Below are positions 50,169-61,143 of a DNA stretch of 64,000 bases, in pieces. The notes beneath the pieces are model-generated. The model was not told the DNA's origin, did no database searches, and saw only the letters and a list, made by a program, of their open reading frames with translations. The position numbers and the translations under genes are program-made. The stretch is taken from contig JANVFP010000010.1 in the NCBI GenBank assembly GCA_027919835.1, positions 744,001-808,000 on the forward strand, in the 5' to 3' direction. The first letter of the stretch is position 1, and each line of letters begins with the position of its first letter. This DNA comes from Lentinula raphanica. Its lineage: Eukaryota > Basidiomycota > Agaricomycetes > Agaricales > Omphalotaceae.

Positions 50169-51319
50169 CTAGGCTACCTCGACGGGAGCAGCTTCAGTAG
50201 CAGCCTCAGCGGGAGGGGCCTCAGCGGCATCCTCATCGCGAGACGAATTGACGGCAATCTTGACAGCGATAGGCCTACCGCCCACCTCCTTGCCTTGGAG
50301 AGCCTCGATGGCTTTCTTCTGTTCTTCCTCACCACCAACATCGACGAAGCCGTAACCTTTGCTACGCCTGGGGTGACCCCAGCGCCTACGAACAATTCGA
50401 GCAGAGGTCACACTGATTCCGGCTTCGGTGAAAAGGGCGGCAAGACCAGCATCGTCAATGTTGAAGCCAAGGTTGGCAACGAACAACACGGTTTTCGATT
50501 GTTCGCCTTCAGGGTCCTCACCAGCAGGGCGAGGGGTACGAGGAGTGCGCGGCTTGCGTTGACGTGGTTTCTTGGCAGCGGGGGCGGCAGCGTCCGCAGT
50601 TTCTGTGGCAGCAGGTGGAGCAACTTCGGTAGCTTCACCCTCAGTCTTGGCTTTGGGCTTGCGCTACATTATTTAAGCAACGTGACCGCGTCATTCATTT
50701 TGTGGCAACTTACAGGTTTCTTGCTCCTCTTCTTCTTGGGCTTTTCAGACTCACTGGTGGAAGCGATGACTTCTTCTTTGACGGCGTCACCGTTAGCTTC
50801 ACCATTGGCCTCAGCCTCAGATACCTCCCCGGGAACAGCCTTGCTGCCACGCCTGCCGGGCCTCCTCTTGGGCTTCTTCTCCTTCTTCTCCTTGTCTTTC
50901 TGGTCGGACTGCTTAGCAAGCTCGACGATGACTTGTCGACCGTCGAGGGATTGCTTGTTGAGAGCGTCAACAGCTTTTTGAGCGGCCTCTGCACTAGAGA
51001 GAGCGACAAAGCCATAGCCAGCGGAGCGTGTGCCCCTCAAGATGACTTGGGCGGTGATACTAAGCGAACTGGGATCAAAATAAAGCAGTGCAAGAAAATG
51101 ATGCCACGTACATGTCGCTTTGCACAGGGGCAAAGAAAGCCTTCAGCCCTTCGTCCGTGGTGGTGTACGCAAGATTTCCAGCGAAGACCTAAAAAAGTCT
51201 AGTCTGAGAAGACTGGAAGAAATTAGAGACGAAAGAAAAACCTTGAAACCAGGAGCTTCTTCTTGCGTAGCCGGAGGCGCGCCATTCTCGGTGACCTGGG
51301 TGGCGGGGGCGTCAGACAT
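50169..51319 (-). CDS. RNA-binding protein with two RRM domains
   Basis: Minus-strand gene starting MSDAPATQVTENG at 51319. RRM1 opens with FKVFAGNLAYTTTDEGLKAFF (RNP2-like VFAGNL) and has RNP1 SAGYGFVAL. A Lys-rich linker (KDKEKKEKKPKRRPGRRGSK), a Glu/Ala-rich stretch and an Ala/Pro/Arg linker (RQRKPRTPRTPRP) precede RRM2, with TVLFVANLGFNIDD (RNP2) and RSKGYGFVDVGG (RNP1). It ends in an Ala/Glu-rich tail (AAPVEVA). Two RRMs with basic/Arg linkers resemble yeast Sbp1 and fission yeast relatives, which repress translation or shuttle with mRNA. GC content is higher than in neighbours, with many G-ending codons, which suggests strong expression. Confidence 0.87.
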
Positions 51320-51852
51320 TATGCTGGTATTAGAACTGATGAGTTTTGGTTGGATGAACGGTGTGTGGATGAGCTTTCTTTGAACCTGGTTTTTGCGTTG
51401 AAACTTGGAAGGTTAAAAGGATCAAAAAGAGCGCTGCGCTCGTTTTTATGTGATTATGTAAGCCACGTGCCGGGTCTCTATGGAGATCAAAATATTCCAA
51501 AACATCACTGATTTGCTCAGCACTGCAGACTAGTACAGAGGCCTAAGGAACGAACTCTGTTCAAAAGATAGATACTGTTATTATGATTAAGTACAGTGGT
51601 ACAACTTGTGCTATGAATGCTGCAAAATATACCTGTAAAATACCAAGAAAACTTTACGGCTGTCAAAGACCGCAATCAGAACCGTTGCCATACCTGTCAT
51701 GGAGTGGTCCGTGCGCAGAGGACATCAATACATATAAGAATTTAGTTTGTTGTTGTTTTTACTCAAATTCTACAACTCTCCAGTCCGACGCTTCCTCCTC
51801 TCAGAGGTCTTCCACTCTTTCTACCCTCACTTTCGCTTACGATTCTGTGATA
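51320..51852. promoter_or_regulatory. Divergent region, two-RRM gene / GH128, with TATA box
   Basis: This 533 bp stretch lies between start codons. A TATAAG element at 51733-51738 (acatataagaat) lies 115 bp upstream of the GH128 ATG, followed by a pyrimidine-rich leader (51775-51840: tcctcctctcag, ttccactctttctaccctc). The RRM-side leader (51320-51470) has no TATA box. Confidence 0.45.
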
Positions 51853-53181
51853 ATGGCTGGAAAAATACTCAATCTCCTCGCTCTCACAACTCTGGCTATT
51901 ATAGCCTCTTCCTTCAGCGCAGAGCCTGTCAACGCGCTCTCCACCAGTCACCATGCAAGAGACGGCCTACGTGGCCACGACGCGGTTGCAAAGCGCAAAC
52001 GTAGCGTTCACGCGAAGCGCTGCAAAGCTCGTTCGGCTCCCGCTGAAAGTGCGACTCCTTCCAGTTCTTCCAGTGAGGATGACGCACCTGCCCCAACTAC
52101 TACTACCTGGTCGGACTCTACCACTTGGACAAGCACAAGCTCTTCAGCTGCTGCGGCTACCAGCACGGCTACCAGCACCAGCACCAGCAGCAGCGGTAGT
52201 GGTAAGGGTTGTCTTGCCTGGCCTAACGGTGAACAGTCGTATCTCGGGGATTACAAGACTGACAAGACTAGCCTGTAAGTACCTTTTAGAATCAGTGTCA
52301 TTATTTCTCAAATATAGTTGTTAGGATCTACACCTGGAGCGAGACCGCTCCTTCCAATGCTGCTGACCTTGGCTTCACTTTCGCTCCTCAACTCTGGGGA
52401 TACACGAACAAGGATGCGTTCGCCTCCACCGTGACTGCCGGCTATGCCAAATATGCTCTGTTCCTCAATGAGTAAGTATCGTACGTCATGTTCTGATTTC
52501 CAGTGCTCAATTTAATTTACCAGGCCTAACGAGTCTGGTCAATCTAATATCGACGCTACTACTGCTGCTGGTTTGTGGCAGCAATACATGGAACCTCTCA
52601 AGGCCCAAGGCTATCAAGTTGGCTCTGCTGCGACGAGCTCCAATCCTAATGGCAAGACCTGGACTCAGGACTTTTTCAATGCCTGCAATGGAGGTTGCAA
52701 CGTATGTGACGTGATGTCCTTGAAAATTAACCCAATCTGATTGTTATGTCCAGCCTGACTTTATGGCCGTTCACTGGTATGACATTTCTTCGGATGGATT
52801 CAAGTCCTATGTCGAAGATTGGCACAATACTTTCAACCGAACAATCTGGGTGACAGAGTTTGCTTACCAGGTTTGCTCTTGCTATGTTCAATGCTGTCTG
52901 CAAGTCTTATTTCAATCATGTAGGACTTCAACGGAAATGATCAAGGCGACTTGGGCACCATTCAAGGCTTCATGGGTGATGTCACTTCTTGGATGGACCA
53001 ACAAGACTACGTTGAATATTATTGTTGGTTCGGTAAGTTCAGTCAGTTCCTTCAATGCAACCTACTGATGATCCATGTAGGCGCTATGCTTGACATGCAA
53101 AATGTGAACCCTCTCAACACTCTCATGAACCCCGACGGTTCTCCCTCTTCCCTTGGGGAACAGTTCCTCTACTCTGGCTAA
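51853..53181 (+). CDS. Secreted glycoside hydrolase family 128 (beta-1,3-glucanase-like)
   Basis: Exons 51853-52274, 52325-52471, 52524-52701, 52754-52870, 52924-53032 and 53081-53181 give 357 aa. The signal peptide is MAGKILNLLALTTLAIIASS. A dibasic stretch (AKRKRS, HAKRCKAR) at about residue 50 suits Kex2-type processing. A Ser/Thr-rich linker (~45 residues) precedes the catalytic barrel: GCLAWPNGEQSYLG, YTWSETAP, FAPQLWG, YALFLNEPNESGQSN (Glu of NEP, likely acid/base), WQQYMEPLKAQGYQVGSAA, FMAVHWYD and TIWVTEFAYQ (Glu of TEF, likely nucleophile). These match GH128/Asl1-like enzymes that cut beta-1,3-glucan of fungal walls. A role in own-wall remodelling is inferred. Confidence 0.92.
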
Positions 53182-53616
53182 TTCTGCCAAATTATCGGAC
53201 TTTTCTCGGTAACATCGCTTATACCCACTGTTTTGCATTTCCTAGAGTTCGCTGTTTCATCTTCATCAACGCAAAGCTCTGGCCGTTCATTAGTTAATAA
53301 TGCTCTTTGATTTGGCGCATGTTTACTTAGCTTTGCTTTCTATTCTCACAGAGCTGGTCTGGGCTGAATATCCCCTCTATTGTTTTACTATGCAATCAAG
53401 TGTTGCTCAATGCTTCTGTGCTCGATAACATGAGTACATAGGAATGTTTTTCTTCAAATGTATCGTGGCTCTAAAAAAGGAGTGCACCTGTGACCATGAG
53501 TGTGTGTACTTCTGAGTCTAACCCTGTTCAATCCGGCGGCAAGATTTTGTTTCTCTACTTCGTACTGTCATCACTATCATTCTTTGTTAGTCGTAAGTTT
53601 ATTCTCTGACATACAG
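53182..53616. other. Intergenic spacer, GH128 to AhpD-like gene
   Basis: This 435 bp stretch between tandem plus-strand genes holds the GH128 3' end and the next promoter. A 5' UTR intron is possible upstream of 53617, because atacag directly precedes the ATG and a gtaagt-like donor (cgtaagttt) lies at 53592. No other gene is seen. Confidence 0.4.
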
Positions 53617-54992
53617 ATGGTCAAACATCTTCCCGCTGCTGTGAAGCAGCTGCTGACACTTCGCAATCCAAACCCTCTCCCGAGTCCTCCACTATCAAGG
53701 GTGCATGATGTCCTCACAAAGACCCATTCAGACGCTAAGAACAGAGGCGCAGAAACTGGTTGGCTCGTTTTAGCCGTAAGTAACGCGGTCTACCTTCATA
53801 TATGCTATTGAATGCGATTAGGCTTGCACGTTGTTGACGATAAACCGTCCTCCTTGTTTTGGGCAACTCTATCGATACGTGACGCGTTCCGAACTCAATG
53901 CCAATTTTCGGAACGTGAGTTTAGAAGCAGCAGTTAATCGTGCAGCTATTATTCGCGAAGCGGCTTTGAAGAGTACCATATTCGTTGGTGTGCCTCGGGT
54001 GTGATGTTTTGTTCTACTCATGACAGCACCGAGTTGCAATGCTCACTCACAAAGTTCAGGTCATACTCTCTCTGACGGCGTTGCATGAAATCTTGGATGA
54101 AGATGTCAAAGTCTCTTTGAGAAAGGAAACGACTCAAAGGTGAGAAGTGGTATAACTGAACGGAATCTCGACGCGAAGCCGTTATCCGAGACATTTAATG
54201 CATCTCCTCTATTCTGTCTGCATTCAATATCTTCGAGGAATCTATTGCCTCTGAGCTTCTACTCCTTTCTTAACTGAAGGCACTCATCTCACCTTTCAGA
54301 CGGGTCACCCCTGAGAACATCGAGGCAACTGTCACCCGAGGGAGGGCGCTTTGGAACACGATTTACACCCCCCATGCCGATAAACTTCATGACAAACTTG
54401 GGAGTTATCATCCTGATTTTATCGGTGAGTGTCGTACATTTCCAATCGTCGAGTACGGGTGAGAGCAATATGCCCGGTTCCTCGAGACAATGTTGCCTTC
54501 CCTGGTCAAGCATCACCTTGAACCTTCTTCAGTCGCCAAATCTTGGGAAACTTTTGGACTTATCTTGATACATGGGATTACGTTCCCGCTGTTTTCTGAA
54601 AACGTGTTGCTTAAGTTTCTGATTCCATTCTGATCATTGCTTGTGTTCCGATTACAGCTTTCATCATCCAGGCTTACGGAACGGTCTTGTCGCCATTACC
54701 TGGAGTAACAAAAACCTTCTCGGACGCCAGTAGGATTGAAGATCCAGATCAAGGAAATCTCAGCCGCGCTATGGGTTCCATTGTCGGCATCGCCTGCTTA
54801 CGCGCAGAAGAGCGCGTTGTCCCTCAGCTCACCAGCCACGTGTTTGGTCTACTCAAGGCGCGTAATGTGGAGAATCAGAACGAGGAGGACAAATGGCTGT
54901 CAAGCGATGAGGGTACCGAGTGGGTCATCCGTACTGTGGACGAAATTCTGGATGGTGTGAAGGGTTTTGATGAACACAAGGCAAAGTTATGA
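53617..54992 (+). CDS. Helical protein resembling AhpD/carboxymuconolactone decarboxylase fold
   Basis: Multi-exon gene. MVKHLPAAVKQLLTLRN starts at 53617 and continues with AETGWLVLA/ACTLLTINRP, FGQLYRYVTRSEL, VSLEAAVNRAAIIREAALKS and the segment FVGVPRVILSLTALHEIL. The C-terminal half has RGRALWNTIYTPHADKLHDK, HPDFIAFIIQAYGTVLSPLP, AMGSIVGIACLRAEERV and VPQLTSHVFGLLKA, ending FDEHKAKL. The IREAALK..VGVPRVI..L pattern and the all-helical make-up resemble AhpD-like proteins, but no CxxC active site is visible. It is therefore probably non-catalytic in the AhpD sense, or a related fold. I am confident it is a gene and less so about the family. Exons near 53820-54130 are short. Confidence 0.72.
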
Positions 54993-55302
54993 CGATTTGT
55001 AGGATGAATCGGTCGGATGACCTTGATTGTTAATTTTTGTTCAAAGATTGTGCCTAAGTGCACTCTGCATCGTGCTGTGAAACAGGGCGTATGGAAAAAT
55101 CATAGATGAGCCAGCCCAACTCAGCTCACGACCTGGATAATCCGAACGATGTTATCGATTGACCGTGTAGGTTCATCGGTCTGACCTTGAGGCAAAAACT
55201 AGACATGCATTGGATATGGTACAAGAATTTACTGTAGAACATCGTTGTGGTAGAATGATGCGTTAAAGTATTTGAATATTGATAGAAAAATAAAAAGGAA
55301 TA
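54993..55302. other. Convergent intergenic region
   Basis: This 310 bp stretch lies between the stops of the AhpD-like gene (plus) and DUF6593 copy 2 (minus). It is AT-rich at 55250-55300 (gaaaaataaaaagg). No gene is seen. Confidence 0.5.
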
Positions 55303-56117
55303 TCAGAGGTTGAACAATGCACAAAATCTGTAAAGCATGGCAGTGACGGTCACCATATCCATAATCGGAGGGTGCATCTGTGCGAGATCGACAATGAGCT
55401 ACCGTCACCGAAATAAGTTCACGTTTGGACGCTTACCACAGTCCCAGACCCCGCTGTACGTATGAAATGCAACTCTCCAAAGACATCACCAATTTGATAG
55501 CGCGTTTGGCGTGTAGGGCGATAGAAAGCGAGAACGTTTCCATTAGCATCTTGTAACTAAAGATTCACGATTATCAGAAACGTCCAAGAAATGTAGCCGC
55601 TGTACTCACCAAGACTTCGCCGTTGGGTGCAGGTCGCCAACGATAAATCAAACCATCGGGGCCATTGAAAATCCGTGAACCCTTGATAAGTCAATACACT
55701 GGCGGTCATTGCTGGACTACATAGTACTCACTAAGTTATACGGATCAGGTCTAACCAGATCAGACATGGGAAGGGTATTCTACAGGAACTTGTCAGCGGC
55801 GGATGAAGGTCGATGGGGACGGAAAAGATCTTACTTTCCCAATAACGACTCGTCCCAAGCCGCCGTTCGAGGCCCATTCAAGCTTCGCGACACGGTCTTC
55901 CTTGTTGGCGCGTATAGTGCGATACAGCGTGGTGACGCTAGTACCGTTGGCCGACACGGTAGTCTGATAAGTCCGCGCGAGTCAGAAAGACATCCAGCAA
56001 GGGGTCACACATGACACTGACCTGAAATCGGTAGAGTATACCCCAAGAGTTGAAGAGTTGACTTTCGCGAGGGTCCTGGTTAGTCCAAGACATGATATCG
56101 TCGGGGGAAGCGGCCAT
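55303..56117 (-). CDS. DUF6593 family protein, copy 2
   Basis: Spliced minus-strand gene starting MAASPDDIMSWTNQDP at 56117. Then SWGILYRFQTTVSANG, TTLYRTIRANKEDRVAKLEW, ASNGGLGRVVIG, SRIFNGPDGLIYRWRPAPNG, VLLQDANGNVLAFYRP, YQIGDVFGELHFIRTAG and a final exon MHPPIMDMVTVTAMLYRF ending CALFNL. The IFNGPDGLIYRW and LAFYRP segments are the DUF6593 core. The tail (GELHF..TVTAMLYRF) is typical of one clade of these proteins in mushrooms. Function is unknown. It is clearly diverged from copy 1, so the pair is not a recent tandem duplication. Confidence 0.87.
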
Positions 56118-56503
56118 CAGGAAAGCTCAAAGAAGGATCGCGGACTGGATGAATTGAGGACGAGGATGTGGATGAGTTGAAGCATTATTGCTATAGGTTT
56201 TATATGTCGAGGGCCAATTGGTCAGAACTGCATGGCTGATGCTGAGTAGATGATCGAAACGTGGGTGACAAGCGCAATAAGATAAACACGAATTCCAAAA
56301 GGTCTACAACGTGTTTTCGAAGAAGTGAGGACTGTTGGTCAGTGGAGCTGACCCGGAATTACAGGTGAGGCCATTTTTCGATCGACACGAGTTCCTGGGT
56401 AAGCGTTATAATTCCGGAAGACATACGATAGACACTTACACACGATAAATCTTCGGCAGGACCCGAAGCTTTTCAGGAGTTGAATTCCAGCGCAAATACG
56501 TTT

Positions 56504-56981
56504 TCATGCTTGAGATAGTTTGAGAAGACAAGGAACCGCTTCAAGTCGGAGACTGAAGAATTGAAAACATGACGCCAGTATGGTCGATATGAAATTGAGG
56601 TTGCTTTTGGTAAATCTGTGACATAGGGATGGCTCGAATATCGGAGAACATCAAAGAAACAATGTATCCTGTATCCGGGGCTTGGGACACGATGTCGTCT
56701 GCGTGCCGGTCCTGCTCGATTGGGCTCAAAGGTGATGAAGATAAGGTAGATTCGAAACTTTACGGCGAAAGCCACGTCTATTTTGAAACAAAGACCGCTT
56801 ATACCTTTCTGAAAGCGCCGACGAAAAGAGATCTTGTTTCAAGAAAGGCAAGACCAGCACGCGCAACTGGTTCGAGCTCGCTAGAAGTTGTAGGACGAGA
56901 CCCCTAGAGGCTGCAACAATGAACGTTTGATTGAAGCCTATCTACCCGTAAGATTTGTTCGGCCAGACGAAGGATGAACAT
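56504..56981 (-). CDS. Doubtful small unknown gene
   Basis: Not recognised. Minus-strand segments that join in phase are MFILRLAEQILR (start 56981), GSRPTTSSELEPVARAGLAF, LETRSLFVGAFRK, then QDRHADDIVSQAPDTGYIV, SLMFSDIRAIP and a possible end LRLEAVPCLLKLSQA at 56504. Composition is protein-like, but the first intron would be only 42 nt. The last exon can also be read as SILQSPT without splicing. It lies in the 1.1 kb gap between uL11m and DUF6593 copy 2; the rest of the gap (56118-56503 and 56982-57195) holds no other candidate. Confidence 0.32.
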
Positions 56982-57195
56982 TGAATACGCAGTTCCTCTC
57001 CAATCGGTACAATGATAATTCGCTGCAAAAGAGCTCCATCCGAGCTACGATGTAACGAGCCGGAAGCCGCGATGAAGCTCGACACTTAATAGAAGGTTCT
57101 TGCGATCTGATACAATCTGATTCTGAATGATAAGATGAAGGCAGATAGTAAGCGTAAATGAAGAGTCCGAAAGCAAGAGCATGACAACTAACTGG

Positions 57196-57687
57196 TCAAG
57201 GTACCACCTGAATCCCTACCGTTCGCGCAGTTCCGACGACCATTCTGGCGATGTTTTCCAGAGATAAATGGCTCATATGTTCATCTGTCGCTTTAATTTT
57301 TGCAATCTCGTACACATGTTTGAGACTGAGAGTGGCAAGAATTTCATGTCCAGGTTTCGCGGGACCTTTCTCAATACCAGTGGCTTTTTTGAGCAGGTAA
57401 GAAGTCGGAGGTGTTTTGGTCACGAAGGAGAATGTACGGTCCGGACGAATGGTGATGAGAGTTGGTGTAGGTACACCTGGTTCGATGTGAGCAGTCCTAG
57501 CATTGAATTCCTTGCAAAAGTCCATGGATTTGACACCTCGGGCACCAAGGGCAGGCCCTACAGGTGGAGTAGGCGCAGCCTTGCCTGCAGATATGAGAAG
57601 CCGCTATTTTGAAGATGAGATTCAAGTTGAATATTGAAAGATAGAACATACCACAATCTGGTCTTTTGCTTTTGCGGTTTTGGACAT
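57196..57687 (-). CDS. MRPL19: Mitochondrial large-subunit ribosomal protein uL11m
   Basis: Short first exon [12 protein letters not shown] (start 57687), then [94 protein letters not shown] and [14 protein letters not shown], ending at 57196. The [18 protein letters not shown] motif is the N-terminal rRNA/translation-factor-binding loop of uL11, and the C-terminal domain is complete. It forms the L11 stalk base of the mitoribosome. Only 107 bp separate its start from that of the divergent aminopeptidase gene. Confidence 0.94.
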
Positions 57688-57794
57688 CAGAGTCAAGAAG
57701 GAAGGTGACGAAAGCAACACGTGGCCCGACGCGTTGCACGTCGCGGCAGCTTGATAAATTGGGCAAGTTTCCAAGACTTATTATCACAACGGTC
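57688..57794. promoter_or_regulatory. 107 bp bidirectional promoter, uL11m / aminopeptidase
   Basis: The whole space between two divergent start codons is 107 bp. It contains CACGTG at 57718-57723, ACGCGT at 57729-57734 and gcacgtcgcgg just after. A TATA-like gataaatt lies at 57753-57760, on the aminopeptidase side. CACGTG is an E-box and ACGCGT is the core of the MluI cell-cycle box in yeasts; function here is inferred. Confidence 0.55.
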
Positions 57795-59878
57795 ATGAAG
57801 GCTTTCATCGCTCTCACTCTAGTCCCTCTCGTCGTCGCTGGTCCTCTCAATGGCTTTGAACAAAGACCTCTCTCAGTACAAGATGGCTTCAATCTCGATT
57901 TGAACGCGCAGAGGCTCATCCAACTGGAAGGTCAAGCACCTGAATGGGTGACGGAAGCCCAGAAGGCAGGACCCACTCTTGGTCTCATGCTATTATCTTT
58001 ACTGACAGGCATGAGCAGATAGAACTGAAGGCACTGGGATTCAAATTCTTCGACATGTAGATTTTCAATTCACATTCGTGGGTCCACAATGATGTCTTAG
58101 CGTTGCTTCCTGTAGCACAGACAACCAAGAACTTGGATATGGAGTTAAGTCTCCGGTACAGACCAAATGTTCGTACACTTTCAGTCTTACACCACTCATT
58201 CACCCACTCAACAACTTGCAGTCTCTTTCCCACCCCCAAACGCCACAGAGAAGGTTTGTACTATCGCCCCTCCCATGTCAACTATTTCATTGCAGTGCCG
58301 TTGTACAGGTGATACCCATATTGAAGACGTTGTCTACGGAGGGCCCAAAGGAGAATTTAGAGAAGTTCACAAGCTTCCGCACTAGATGTACGCGTGCCTT
58401 CACTTCCTGTTTCTGACTATCTCATCCTGTGTTTTCCAGATTATCGCAGTGATGTAAGTCGGCTTTCCCTCATACCTGCATGAGACCATTACTGACCATG
58501 TACTCCTTTCCAGACGGGAAGAGCTAGTCAGAAGTGGCTTCTATCCAAGATCTCCGAGGTCTTCGTTTCCCCAACATTGAACCACATGGAATAGCTAACC
58601 AGCACACAGATTACCACTCAGACGGCATCTGCAACGTTGCAGAAACTTATCACATTCCGTGAATTCCAGCATTCATGGGGCCAGAACAGTATTGTGAGCA
58701 AAGCATATCTCAATTCAGAACTTTTTTCAACATATTGAACAGATTGTCCGTATTCAAGGATCGTCTGCCACTGACGACGGCGTAGTCATTATTGGCGCTC
58801 ACCAGGACAGGTGCAGTCTTTTCATATCTCACATGAATCGAGATTCAAGTGTTTTTAGTACAAACTTGTGGCCTTTCCTTCCTGCACCTGGTACGTTCGT
58901 TTCTGATCACCTCATTCATTATAATCAATCAGTCTTTCACAGGCGCGGACGGTATGCTAAAAGGCTTGCTGCTGCTGAATTCATATTGACTGCTAGTCTC
59001 AGATGATGGTTCAGGTTCAGTTACGATATTGGAATCGTATCGTGCTCTTCTCGCTGCTGATTTTAGACCCGTTCGGACGATCGAATTCCATTGGTACTCT
59101 GCGGAAGTGGGTGGTTATCTTTAGCGATAATAACTGCCGTTGCTCATATCTGTGTAGGAGGGTGGTCTTCTTGGTTCTCAAGCTGTAGCCCAAGCCTATG
59201 CCGCAAATTCGGTTAACGTGACAGCGATGTCTCAATTCGATATGACTGCCTGGGTCAAGGTCAGTCTTCGTACCCTGTTTTGAGCTGACGTGGTCTGATA
59301 TCCTACCTGCACGGCCAGCGGGGTACGAGGGAAGAAGCTGGTCACTATGGGTTCCTTTATTGCGTCCAATTCATTCCACTCACATAGTGATTCATAGGAA
59401 TCATCACGGACTACGTAGACCCAGATCTGACGCAGTTCAACATGAAGCTGGTGGAGTTATACTTGGACATTCCTTTCGTTCAAACCCAGTGCGGATACGC
59501 TTGTAGCGATCAGTATGTGAATCTCCTTCAACTTTACCTGATGTAGCTCAGTCCTGGTTTAGTGCCTCATGGAGGAAGGCTGGGTATCCGAGTACTTTCA
59601 CGATAGGTATGAATCTTCTTCTCCTTTTCCGTAAACCGCCTAAGTATGCCTTACTGTACTCGCTAGAAAGCACATTCGAAAACTCCAACAAGAACATCCA
59701 TTCAATCAACGAGTAAGATTCTGAGAAAGCTTTTCATTTGCCACCTGAAGGTCTAATTCAAGATCTCTTTTCTTGCAGCCGGATTGACGTTTCCGATGAG
59801 TTTAGCTTTGAACATATGTTGGAATTTTCCAAGCTTGCAGTCGCCTTTGCCGTTGAGCTCGGAGGATACAGTGACTAG
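57795..59878 (+). CDS. Secreted M28 leucine aminopeptidase
   Basis: Many short exons, start at 57795 with signal peptide [20 protein letters not shown]. The prosegment has [34 protein letters not shown]. The catalytic domain follows: [54 protein letters not shown] and [10 protein letters not shown] (Zn His). Then come PGADDDGSGS (bridging Asp), [15 protein letters not shown] (catalytic and Zn Glu), MSQFDMTAW (Zn Asp), [14 protein letters not shown] (disulphide), [16 protein letters not shown] (Zn His), and the end ELGGYSD. All metal ligands of the fungal LAP family are present. It releases N-terminal hydrophobic residues from extracellular peptides. Most introns are standard; the first (57966-58018) appears to be GC-AG. 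Confidence 0.93.
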
Positions 59879-61143
59879 TTCGGAGCATGTAAGGCTTCAT
59901 TCTTGTGGTACCATTGTAGAACTTGAATACACTGAGCTTGTTCTTTCATGCGGGAGGGGGACGCTAGAAACGATCGATTATAATAGGCTGAACACCCCGT
60001 GAAATCAGCAGTAGGTCCTCTAGGGTCCTCTGGAGTCTTCAGGTCCCAGCTACTCTAGACCCTCGTGGCTTTTCCGAGCTTAGATGAATCAAATCCAGGC
60101 GTTCGCCGTGTACTTTGCGAGTCGTCCGTATGATCCTTCCGATCTCTGTGGTCCTCGCTGGGTTTGAAAACGGAGCACAGGCAGAATCTTCCTAAATTTA
60201 CCGAGGTTAAATCTGATTCAACATTCAACTTTGCGCAACGACTTGCACGCATTGCTGTCACAAGTATGAACCAATCACCCGGTCCGACATACACACAGCG
60301 GCTCTCAAGTTTGGGGGAAAAATCATCAGAAATTCTGAAAAGTAAAAGTAAGGCGACTCGGACACTGTAGTAAGCCCGTCTCATCATCATTTTTCTTGAC
60401 CAACCAACCACGATATGAGTGAATGAGGCTCTTTAAATCCCTATCTCCTTCTGGTTTTTCTTTCTGCCCTCTTGAGTAATGATGTGCATCGTGGTTCTAC
60501 TAGAATGATGTTGCCCACGTCTCGAGGTCTTGTTTTTCTGCCTTGCGCCTAGGAGAAGCTTCATTTCATCTACCCATCCTGTCTTCAATGGATAGGTCGA
60601 AGATTGAATCGGCTAGTATCGCTTGCCGTGGCAGTTAGTATCTGATTTCTACAGCATACTGATACTGGTTTGTTTCTTTTCTACTAGTTCTCGGCTTTCA
60701 ATGCATCCTCTTTGTTTACCATTCTACACATCAATCAGTGCAGACTGAACTCGGATTGCAGGTGCAGAGAGAAAACTTTCCTTACTCAAGATGTACTTAT
60801 TGAAAGCTTATGGGGTTCGTTCAGGTTCGTTCTTCTATTAGTACTATCATTAGCCTCCTATTGGGCTCGTTGGTCAACACAGGGGCCACAGCACTGATAT
60901 CGACTCGAGCCGGGACTTTCACTAAGTGATTGCAATTTGCGATTCTGCGAACACAACGGAGGCCACAATCGATAACGAAGCCAAAAGCCACTATTCCGAA
61001 TACATAGAAACTTGGACACTCTTCGAATGTCCAGCATAAAGTTATGTATATTGAATAAATTGAGAATGATATTGAGGGCAGGACTCTCAGCCTGACACTT
61101 CCTGTTTATCACACGCGCCTTCACGGCTTCACTTCAAGCCACA
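59879..61143. other. 1.27 kb intergenic region
   Basis: This lies between the aminopeptidase stop and the WD40 gene start, both on the plus strand. The longest frame (60055-60411, minus) shows no motif or splice partner. T-rich stretches lie near 60450-60480. The small direct repeat gtaggtcctctagggtcctctggagtc lies near 60010-60040. The promoter of the WD40 gene should be within about 300 bp of 61144. Confidence 0.45.

Noticed and set aside
50295..50981. 228-residue plus-strand frame
   Set aside because: Shadow of the GC-rich two-RRM gene on the minus strand; Leu/Phe/Gly-rich composition arises from Lys/Glu/Ala codons read in reverse.
60055..60411. 118-residue minus-strand frame
   Set aside because: Composition is irregular and there is no promoter, splice or family support.
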